The notes below the pieces were generated by a model. It was not told the origin of the DNA. It did no database searches and saw only the letters and a program-made list of their open reading frames with translations. The translations under genes and the position numbers were made by a program. From Parus major (lineage: Eukaryota > Chordata > Aves > Passeriformes > Paridae): 64,000 nt of DNA. The DNA is taken from contig NC_031781.1 in the NCBI RefSeq assembly GCF_001522545.3, positions 8,561,487 through 8,625,486 of the forward strand, given 5' to 3'. Shown piece after piece: positions 12,258 through 22,700 of the stretch; positions within the stretch are counted from its first letter, which is position 1; every line of letters begins with the position of its first letter.

Positions 12258-15200
12258 GACCTTGCAACCTGGTTCTTCCTGGTTGGGAAGGGGCTTTACT
12301 TTGTCTGCTCCAGCACCCTGCAGCAGCTCTGTTCACCAGATCTCTACCCTGTCAGCTTCTTCTGCATTCCCCAGTGAACTGAGAAAAAAGGACAGGCAGA
12401 AAGCTTTGCTGCCCTGCTATTTCTGTCCCTGTAAAGCTGATTTATGATGATGTGGAGTTAAAGATGCTAACCATCCAAACTAAAAAGCCTGCACTAGAGA
12501 GAACCCAGTTTTAACAGTTTTAATAGAAGGGCAGCTCTTCATCAGTAGTTCTACCATTACAAAGTTTTGGCAGGAGGTGTATTATTTTTGAGATTGTTAC
12601 AAAGGAAGGGCTGCTGCTTAATTGAGAGCTATGCTCTCCAGTGGATGTGTTCATTAATACAATTACTTGTGGGACTAAGTGGAGAATCTGTAATGACGTG
12701 AAGTATCTTCCAAAGAATGCTGTCACCTGAGATTAGTATTAAAAGCCTGAAAACATGAATTCATTGTGGTATTCTTTTGATGGTCATTGTCACATGTGCT
12801 GGGGATGTCTGTAGATGTCACTTCTGGTTTGTAGGTGTGGGTTTTAAACATCTTTTGCTGGTTACTCTAAGAAAGACATTGCTCAAGCTAATGTTACTGT
12901 TTCTAGGCACATGTTTATTTTCTCCTTCAAGTTATGTCAGATTTTTCTCTTAAAATGCTTGACATGTGAAGAGTTGGTAAATCTGCTTTTTTAGCTGATG
13001 TGTTGTTTGAAAAAAATCTCTTAGTAAAAGGCACTTAAAAGCATGTAGGAGGAAAAGGGCAGGGTACAGTGAGCCTGCATTTGCTGTCTGGGAAGATTGC
13101 CTAAAAACAGATGTTCTGGGCTCTTTCTTCCCCAAAGAGCATTGAGAACAAACTGGGTGTAGAATCAGAGGAAAGGCAGTGAAGAACTGCATTGTGCTTG
13201 TGCTGGTCAACATCAATGCCACTTGAAACTGTTGGTCTGAGGTCAAAGCTTTTATTTGTAAGGAGCTGCAACCATTTTGGCATATTGTGAATTTTTATGG
13301 AATTAAGGTATTTACAAATGAAACAGTGCAAAGCCTTTCTGATGGGCATTACGGTTGTGCTCCAGGCCTTGTTAATCTGAATGGCAAAATTCCAGATATT
13401 AAGGAGAGCCAAAATGACAAACAAATCCTGATTGTTAGTAATGGTAATATTAAGGCATGGAGCAGAAAAAAATGTAAGATCATACTCAAAACCTTTTTGC
13501 AAGTGCGAAGAATTTCACTGGGTGAAAACAGACTGATCAAGTAATATATTTTAGCCATTCAAGAAGCACTGTTTACCTAATAAATTCAAAGTGAAAACTA
13601 AAGCCTCATTGAAACCTAAAAAGTTGACAAGATTATGTGGTCTTGCTGCTGTCTTCTTTAGCACTGTTACTGTGTTCAAATCATACCTCGTTTCGGTTCA
13701 TAAACAGGCACCAAGTTGCCTTGCACAATTAAGGAGGTTGGCTGAAGGCTTTATAACAAGTGACTCCTTGCTGATGCTCTGTTCAGCAGTCCTTGCACAC
13801 AGTTTTTACTGCAGAGCTGTATTAATAGCTAGCTTTTCCAGGAGGGATATGTACTACAGAAATTCAGTCGTAGAAACGGAACATGGGGGAGTTGTGCTGT
13901 AGTTTTTGGAAGATAAAAACAGGAGGAGAGCTTACTAATATGGGCACAGTAAACTCATCTTCATTTGTGTGAGCCTCCTCCTTTATTTCTGGTAGTCACA
14001 TTTGTCTTCTGGTAGTGCTGACTGGGTATGCTGTTTTTGACTATGTACAAATGTTTCTAACATTTCTCCCCAAAAAAACCCACCCCTATCTAAATACCAC
14101 ATAATTTATAAAAACTTATAAAATAATTTGTGTAATATCAAAGCACTAAAAAAACTTGCTTTCTTTTTCCTCGAATGGGAATTTACACTGTGTGATGTGA
14201 TCTTACTTGTTCAGGAGAGGGTGAAGTGGAATGAGTAGTCCTGTCCAATTCTGTGCTTGACAGTTCCATTGCTGAGTACATGAAGTGATCTGTGTACAAG
14301 TATTGTCCAGACCACTTGGGCATCCAGGAAAAACAAACAAGTTGAGCTGCTACTAATGAGCTCCCTCAAGATGTGTTGGGTAAACAAAGTGTACATTATC
14401 TGTGTTGGAGGTGATGTTCACTAGAGTCATTTCTATGGCATAAAAGCCTTCAAGACTTAACTGCTGATGCAACTGTAACACGGGAGGACTGGGACAGATT
14501 TAAGTGTTTGAAGTTAAAAGATATTACTCAGTCTGAATCACTGCAGTTGGCAATCAGTGTCTCTGTATCAGGGGTGATTAGGAAGGCAGCTGGAGAATGG
14601 TGATGCTGTCTTGGAAGAAGTGGCTCTTGTACTGCTGTTCTACAAGGCTCTTAAATGTGGCTGTGCCAGTATAAAGCTCTGCCACTGCAAGATTACCGCA
14701 CCTCCAGTGAAACTTGGCACACTTCTGGCTTTCCCTCGGAAATTCCAGAAGGAAGGCATTATTGGCTCTAGAAAATCCTAATGAAAACTCAAGTGTGGCT
14801 CTGCATAGAGTGAGTGCTACAGTGGGGAGCCGTGTAGAAAGAATTAAATCTCTCTGGCTCCGGAGCAGTAACAATGCTCCCTTCTGACTGCAGCAGTTGA
14901 AGAGATACATTGGACTGGCCGGGATTGCCCAGGGTTGCTCAGCTTGGTGCAGTTGGGTAGGTTTTTTTGAAGTGGCTTGTGTTTGGGGTGTAACTGAGAG
15001 GTTTTTATAGGTGTGTCTCTGAGTTGTCAAATTGTTGATGCTGACGTAGGTGAGAAAATTCTGTCGTGATGCAGTAGCTGCATTAGAAAAAATACTAGGA
15101 AATTAAAAGTAGTACAAAGAGAAATTAAACTTTATTGATATTGCTCTAATCTTAATAATATAGGTTATCAGAAGACAGTGTTGTTTCTGGGAAATACTGT

Positions 15201-16089
15201 TCCAGATTAAAGGGGGGGAAAAAAGGAAAAAATAACCACCTGATAATGTTTTGTCAAATAAGGCACTTGGAAGAAAGGAGGAAAGAAAAAAAACAACACC
15301 AAAAAGCCCCACCAACAAAAACACATTCAGCTCTTATTGACCTGTTATCCTTAGGTGCAGGTAAACATTCCAGGACCTGGAGTTCATTCAGTTGATCGAT
15401 CTGTTGTTTCTTTAAGCAGTTTAGTTGTTTAATTCAATTAATGCTCTTATGTCCAGGACATGCTGTAGGCGTATGTAGTTCTGGTAGTGCCGCTGCTTTA
15501 AGCCTGCAGGTCTCTGCTTTGCCAGTTAATGTAAAGCTTTTAAATATCTAAGGAGGACAAATAAAAATAGACCTGTGACCTAGTACACTTTGTAGTCTCT
15601 GAATTAAATGCATTATTGTTCATGTAACTATCTTCAGGCAAAATGAGTATGAGGTTGTTTTTAGCCGCAAAAAGTTAATCATTAAAGCTTTGGTCTAAAA
15701 TTAGAGTAACTCGACTTAAAAATTTACTGGAACGCAGAGAACAAAACAGTCATGTTTTGGTCACTCCTTTAATTGCTTTCTGAAGTGCAGGTTGCATGAA
15801 ACTGGCGTCTGGCCAGAACCGAGCGGCGTGCGGTCACAGGGTACAGAAGCAGGTCCTTTGATGCCGCTGGCACAGAGCACTGCTTTGTGCTGACTGCAGG
15901 GAAAATAAACGTTCTTGGGAAATGGCACGTTGGCATTAGGGCTTGCCCGTGAAGAGCTTGTATCTTTCTAATATTTTTCGGTATCTGACATGTTGTGAAT
16001 GAACCGGTGAAATAAACGTCCCACCCTGGACGTCGGTTGGTTTCTGTCTTTGCCTGGAAGGGAGGGATTGTGCGCTCGGTGTCAGTTGC

Positions 16090-16400
16090 CGGTTTCCCGG
16101 GCTGGGCGGCGCAGAGGCGGGGCTGTTGGGAGCGCTGGCGCGCCGCTCTCGGGCGCGGGAGCGCGCCGGGGCCCGCGCCGCTGCCGCCCCGCCCCGCCCG
16201 GCCGCCCATTGGCCGCGGCCCGGCGGGGGCGTGTCCGCCGCAGCCTGCCCGGCCGCGCCCCGCGTTCACCCGCAGTCGGCCGCGTCCGGAGCCAGAGCGG
16301 TGTGCGCTCGGCGGTGCTCGGCCCCGCGTCGCTCTCGTCCTGCTGCCCGGGCCCCAGCGTGCGCCGACACTGACGGCCGCCGCTCTTGTGTTTGCCTTAA
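16090..16400 (+). promoter_or_regulatory. IP6K2: Proximal CpG-island promoter of IP6K2
   Basis: A second CpG-dense, TATA-less block lies directly in front of the first coding exon. It contains GC-box-like runs (around 16185-16200) and an inverted CCAAT box ATTGG (16208-16212). A transcript starting here could run straight into the coding exon, ignoring the acceptor at 16401-16403, and would meet no ATG until 16488. Together with the distal island this suggests two alternative promoters for IP6K2. Promoter activity is inferred from composition and position only. Confidence 0.6.
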
Positions 16401-16403
16401 CAG

Positions 16404-16500
16404 ACTTTGGAATCAGAGAAAACACCTGCGGGTCTCGGAGGCTTCAGGCTCTGAACTGCCTTCACTACTGCCGCCGCCTTCTGTCTAATGTGCTACAAGG
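16404..16500 (+). other. IP6K2: IP6K2 5' UTR part of first coding exon
   Basis: A clear acceptor (TTTGCCTTAACAG ending at 16403) opens this exon, and the untranslated part runs to the start codon at 16501. A single upstream ATG occurs at 16488 in a weak context (C at -3, T at +4) and opens an overlapping out-of-frame ORF. The main ATG has A at -3. Confidence 0.65.
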
Positions 16501-16702
16501 ATGAGCCCAGCATTTGGAGCAATGGAAGTGGAGCACTATTCCAAGGGAGTCCTGCTCGAGCCTTTTGTCCACCAAGTTGGAGGACACTCCTGTGTCCTCC
16601 GGTTTAATGACAAGACCATCTGTAAACCTCTTATTCAGAGAGAACACCAGTTCTATGAGACTCTCCCGACAGAAATGCGTAAATTCACTCCACAATATGA
16701 GG
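16501..16702 (+). CDS. IP6K2: IP6K2 coding exon 1
   Basis: It encodes residues 1-67 plus the first base of Gly68, then donor GTAAGT at 16703 (phase 1). The start was chosen because MSPAF is the conserved IP6K2 N-terminus. A second in-frame ATG (16522, Met8) has a stronger context (G at +4) and could give a seven-residue-shorter product. The segment [15 protein letters not shown] (residues 16-30) is strongly conserved in the IP6K family, and Lys42 in CKPL lies in the N-terminal lobe. Confidence 0.96.
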
Positions 16703-19700
16703 GTAAGTTACCAAACCTTTGAATGGGGTTGGGCTTTTCGTTTCTTTTAATGCAAGTGTGCTGTGCTCTCTGTTCTCTCTGAAATCTCTTCTGTGTGGAA
16801 GAGATTTTAGGGGTTTTTTTCATGTATTTTGATGTTGTCTGAGGCAGGCTGTGGAGATGCAGGGTGGAAATGCTTGCCAAGTTGGTGTTTGGGCTGACTA
16901 ACAGCATTAGAGTAGAGCAACTCTGCTGGTGATAGCCCATATATCTCCCTTAGGCACAGGTAAGTAGCTAACAGCTTGAGAACATTTTCAGTACTTCTCT
17001 ACTTTTTAATTTTTTTTTTTTAATTTGAATTTGAATTATTTTTTTTTTTTGCTACTTGTTTAATGTTTGTTTACAAAGTATTTGGTAAGGACAGATAATA
17101 GCATTTTGTGTAAGCTTAGGTATGGTCTCTTTTGTGCTTTGATTTCTCCTCTTACTTTCATTTCAATTGCAATAAGTATATGCCAGTAAGGTGTCTTGTT
17201 GAGTACTTGCAGTGTTATTTCTGCCATTAAGGAAATGAAAATTCATGGCATTTAGGTAGGCAAGGATCAAGTAGCTGTGATGAGGCTGAGTCAGAAGTTA
17301 TGTAGGAGTGGAAATTCCAGTTCTCCTAAGAATTGCACTAGTTAACAGGAATACTTTTTTCTTTCTCCTATTCCATTAACTGTTGCCTGATGATTAATAA
17401 ATAATATGTCTGAAGCACTTTTTTAAAATGGAATTGCTTTTTAAAGCACATTGATTTTAACAACCATGATGGTGATGAAGTTTTGTGCTCTGTTTGCGAA
17501 AGTGATGGAAGACTTCAGTGATGTTTCAGAGTTAATATTCTCTGCTCATTTACAGAGACTTTTTGCCATGTCTAATTACAAGTTCTGTTGGACTGGAAGA
17601 AAATCTGATCTTTGAATGATACTTTGCAGAAATGTAACAGAACAACTGTACTAGTGTATGTGGCTTTCTGGGAAGTATGGGGAGTGATTTAGAGGGAAGA
17701 GGCCTCACTTGGTCCACCTGGGTTTTTTCCCAGAGTAAAGGCAAAGAAGCCATTTGCTAGCTGGCTCCCCCACCCTTTTTCCCATTGTCCTTTCCTTTGT
17801 GACAGCAGGACAGTCAGAGTTTCTGCACTCCCTGCCTCAGCCACTGCCTGTCTGGGAGCTGCCTGCCCAGCTTGGAAATCCCAGTCTCTCACCGAGATCT
17901 CTCCCTAGCTAGTGATGAGTGAACTGTGCAGACTGATTGATGTGAAATAAAGGACTGGAAAACAAAATAATAAACAATTCAGATAATTGTTATGGCTTCT
18001 CCATTACCCTCTGAGACTTATTCATGCAGCACTGGGCATATATGTCAGTGCTCCACTAAGACTCTTAAAATGCAATGCAGTGCTTTAGAGACTCCTGAGG
18101 GGAGGATGAGGAGGAAAAAATGCTTTTGAGATTCACCATGCTTCTGTACCACAAACAGATGTGCTTTGTATTGCATTTTTGTTACTTACTCCACAAGATT
18201 GCTGCAAAACCAGTATCAATAAAATATATTCCAAAAAATAGAAGAAAATGTATAATTAAACATGGTGATTCTAAGTGGAAACTTTTGGACTAGTTTCTGT
18301 TGTAATGTGGCATTTCCCTTGTTTTGTTCTCCTTGCACATCTTTTCTTTCCCTTGGGGATCTATTAACCAAGTATTGTTTGGATAAGTGCTTTTTGCTTT
18401 GCTGTCATGCAAAATTTAAAAGGTTTTTGGTGTGAATTTTTTTTGTGCACATCACTTTTCACTGCAAAATGTTAACAAATGTTTTACATCTCACTTAGAA
18501 TCAGTCCAGTCAGCTTTTTTTTTAATTAATAAAAATTTTGTTAATTGAAATTGTGTCCTGTTATTATTTAATTGTTACTTGATTGCTTCAGAGGTAGAAA
18601 ATGACATTTTGTATCATTGTTGTGCCAATATGATAAATTGTCTTTTGTGAGGTGTCATTTTTGTCTAGCTCTTTTGATATTTGTTAGGTTGGCAGATGAG
18701 GTTTGGCCTGTGGCAAGATATAAACTAAGGACTGGGGTAAGAGAAAAAATAAAGTTGCTGTATTCTTAGTGTAAAGCAATGCGTTCTAAAAAGCTTGTTT
18801 GTCACTTGAGTAATTAATAACTGTCTGGGTCCTTTTTCTCTTCAGGTGTGGTATCGGTGAGCTTTGAAGAGGATGAAGATGGAAACTTATGTCTAATAGC
18901 ATATCCATTAAATGGGGACCACGATAACTTAGAAAACTTAGATAACTCTGACTGTGAACCCAAAAGTAAGCTATTGCGGTGGACTAACAAAAAGACAGTG
19001 TTGTTAGAAAATGAGAAGATCTCTAAGGAGTGGGTCCGACAGCACAGGAAAGAGGAAAAAATGAAAAGGTAAGTTTGACATTTAGCTGTCAAATTCTGGT
19101 TCCAGAATTCCAGAGATTTCTCCAGAACTCTTTCACTTTCATTTTCTTCTAGTTTCTTTTGTTTTTCCTGATCTCTTCAGTGCAGACAGGTTCACTAGTG
19201 AAACTAGTATGTCTTTAGCCCTCAGTAAAGGCTGAGTTGGGTCTTCTCATTTTTTTGCGCTGTGATAATTTGAAACAGGTTTTCCAAAGTTATTTTTGAA
19301 GCTTCAGAAAGAGAAAAAAACACAAAACAAACAAACCCAGCCACAAAAAAGCACCCCTACAAACAAACAAAGTACATTCCCCTACCTGCAGAAGAACAAT
19401 AGTTAAAAAAAAACAAACAACAAACCACAAACATATTTAAGTGCTACTAAGTGCCATACTTGGTTAGGAATCCTGATTTATCCTTGCTAGTGATATTTTC
19501 CCCCTTGTTCATTCCTGTTAATTGTGCCCACCATAAACTGTTAGCTGTGATGTGTTGTGCTAAAACCAGTGACCTTAGCAAAGGATAAACCTTACAGTGC
19601 ATCACTACCTCTTGCATTACTTCATAGAAGTCATGCACACAGGTAAAGGATATATAAGTAGAATTACTAGGTGTTTTGTAACATTTGGCTATATGCTCAT

Positions 19701-22700
19701 TTATGTTAGTATGGAAGTGGCTTTGTAGTGGTCAAAATACTACTCATGGGCATCTTGTTCATATGTACAGAGAGGAAAATAAAGTTTTTGCTTGCTGCTA
19801 ATGAAGTGAGCAAAATAGCTTGTGAAGTTAAATCCATTGACAACCCCTCTTCAAGAGCTTATGTTTCCTCTTGACCTGTAATTTGCTATTTTGTTCTGTT
19901 TTTCTAGTCACAAACTGGAGGAAGAATTTGAGTGGCTGAAGAAATCTGAAGTCTTGTATTATACTGTAGAGAAAAAAGGAAATGTCAGTTCTCAGTTTAA
20001 ACACCATAATCCTTGGAGCATGAAATGTCACCAGCAACAGTTACAGCGGATGAAGGAAAATGCAAAGCACCGAAATCAATATAGTATCCTTTCCTGAAAG
20101 TACCTCATATCAATGGAATGAGTAGTGTCTGCCTTTTATTTCTTGAACATTTCAGATAAGAGTACAGAGCAGGCTTAACTGCAGTCCCAGGTGACTCTGA
20201 AGCTGTGATTTATTTGGCATCCTTTGAAGGGTTTGCCAGCACTTTCTAGAAATGGGCTTTTCCAGCATGTAACAAAGTACCCTAAGCTAGGAAATTCAGA
20301 GAACTGAATTAAAATCTTCACATTGTGGGTTAGTGGACAGGTTTTACAGCATAATGTGTTTGGTGTCTTCCACAAGAAGACATCTTTTAGTGACATTAGA
20401 AGACATTTTTTAGTGAGAGTTTTCCAAACAGATGAGTCACTTTTTATTACTGTTTTGAAATTGGTGATCTTAAAAACTAGTGTCCTCTTCCTCTTTTCAT
20501 CAGTTTCTTAAATATAGAGAGTGTTCCAGTGCCTAGAATTTCTGCTTCTAGTAGCCTCTTTTTAATAAGCTTTAAGAAAAGTGGAATATAAACAGTCATG
20601 TAGGATTGGAGCATGAGAAACAAAAAACTGACTGAATCCATGAAGGCTGAAGCACATTGATTTTGTGCTGTGGAACCATATACAAACATCTCCACCCTGA
20701 GCATTCTATCAAAAAATTGCCTTGCTGTAGGCTTTGATACAGTAGTAGTAGTAGTAGTAATTAAATACTAATTTAATTAGGTAAACAAATTTCTCATGTG
20801 TGAGGCATTTCGGTGATGGATTACTGAAACATCTATGACTAATAAATGATCATATTGATAGGATTTTTTGGCTGGTACCCTCACCATTTCACTGTAGATT
20901 ATTATTAAGCTGCCTAAGAAGTGTGTGGTATCTTTGGAACAGTAGTAATACAGATGTTTTAAAGTTGTAAAGATGGTATGAAAATGCTTCACTGGTTTTG
21001 AGTGGTAATACAAACACACAAAACCTTCACTTACCACAGAAAAAAAAGTCTCTTGCTAGACAGGAAATACTTCATAATTCAAAGTCAGCTGCCGTGTTAT
21101 GTTTCTGTATAACCCTGATTGCTTTTGGTTTTCACTTAATGTGAAAATTCATTAATCTCTTAAGACTAGTAAAACTGGAGCTGTCTTAAAACAGAGTGGA
21201 CATCTTAAGTTAATGTAACTGTAATTTTTCTAGATTATTTTATTCTAGGCTTGATTAGGATATGCTTAAAGTTAAGAAGGAGGAGCTACAAAATCTGTGG
21301 TAATGTTTTTAAAACCTGTATTCCTCATTGTGAAGCTTGTTCCTTAACTGATCAGAATTCATTTTGCTGGAGAACCTGACGTCTCGCTATGAGGTTCCGT
21401 GTGTGCTGGACCTGAAGATGGGGACCCGGCAGCACGGCGACGACGCGTCCGAGGAGAAGAAGGCGAATCAGATCCGCAAGTGTCAGCAGAGCACCTCGGC
21501 CGTGATCGGAGTGCGAGTCTGTGGCATGCAGGTGAGAGGAGAACTCGTGTGGCCAACAGTCTAGCACCTGTTTCTGTTAGTGGAGTTTGGGGTTTATGTA
21601 GTCATGTCACAGGTTGTTACCCTTGAGCTGCTGTGCTTTGTTTCCTTCACAGTGGGGAGTGAGGATTTTTAGTGTCACTGATCAGCTGGAGGTGGCAGCA
21701 TCTGCAGGAGCAACCTGCAGCCCACACTCTGCATCAGTGATTGCAGGTTCTGTACACACAAACTGCCTCCTGCACCATATCAGCAGTTCAAAACTGTTAA
21801 AACTACTGATTAAATTAACATTTCAGGATCTCACAGAGAACAGTTACGGGACGGCCAGTTATATGCATTTTGAATTAAGCATGTGGAAATTTGTCAAAAC
21901 ATTAATAAGCAATCAGTTCTGTTCTGTAACTTCGATCTTTCACTGCTTGAGATAGAATTGTTGCAAAGTGCAGGCAAGAAATGCTTGGTAAATGCGATAA
22001 GACTTGTTGCCAGATGAGGAGACATTGTGTGGACTTTCACCTGAATTTTTTGTTTACTTGTTTCTGTATTCCTAGAGTGACAAATGGGAAACAACATGTT
22101 TGTGTTTGAGTTTTTTTCTGAAGCTTCTCTCCTCCTATCCAGTAGATTCCAGGAATGCTAGCAGTGTTTGCTAGGACTTGTTCCACAGCAGGACTGTTGG
22201 CATGTGTGGTGTTCAGCTCACTGTTCAACTTCAGAGAAAAACATGAGGCAGAAATGAAAGTGTGGGAGCTGCATTTCTAACCACAGTGTGCTGGGATTTG
22301 ATCAGGGCATGGCCACTGTTCGCTTTCCAGTGTTGACCTGTGCTGGAAAACAAAGAGGAACTTTGGAAGCACTTGAAATCTTTTCTTGACCCAGATGTTT
22401 AGGATTATTGAACTATCGGTTGTATAGACTATTCTCCTATGCCTTCCTGCAGGAAGGCATTTTCCTGCAGGGGCACCTCTGACTTCTTCTCATACAGATG
22501 ATTGTGGGGTACACCTTAGTTTTATATAGGAATGTTTGCTCTGATGCTGAGAATCAACTGGTACATCTTAGAGCAGAGGCAGGTCATGAGCTGAATGAGT
22601 GGCTGTGGTACAAGTTGTAGCTTGACTTTGGAGATCCCGGCTGCAGCTTTCCTGATCTCACTTAAAGTCCTCATTCTTACATTCTGGGTGGAAAAGCTCA

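Larger units (their letters stand above)
1115..16403 (+). other. IP6K2: Putative 5' UTR intron of IP6K2 (15.3 kb)
   Basis: No protein family is recognisable anywhere in this interval. The open frames are short, scattered and have no start, homology or codon pattern worth reporting. It contains poly(T) and A-rich runs, an ERVL-type LTR (about 11.4-12.26 kb), an exon-like segment (6225-6348), a short palindrome (9814-9836) and the proximal CpG island at its right end. Reading it as one intron rests on the donor at 1115 and the acceptor at 16401-16403. Confidence 0.4.

Noticed and set aside
14578..15030. 150-codon minus-strand frame, with a 67-codon plus-strand open stretch at 14578-14781
   Set aside because: No family is recognised on either strand, there is no clear splice context, and this length is expected by chance in a window this size.
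16392..16403. TGCCTTAAC before the first coding exon, considered as a U12 branch point
   Set aside because: It lies directly against the AG, too close for U12 branching, and the candidate donor at 1115 is GTAACG rather than RTATCCTTT.
15769..16504. 218-codon minus-strand frame and several plus-strand frames over the proximal CpG island
   Set aside because: These are GC-composition artefacts in a promoter. The plus frames end at or run across the real IP6K2 leader and none looks like a protein.
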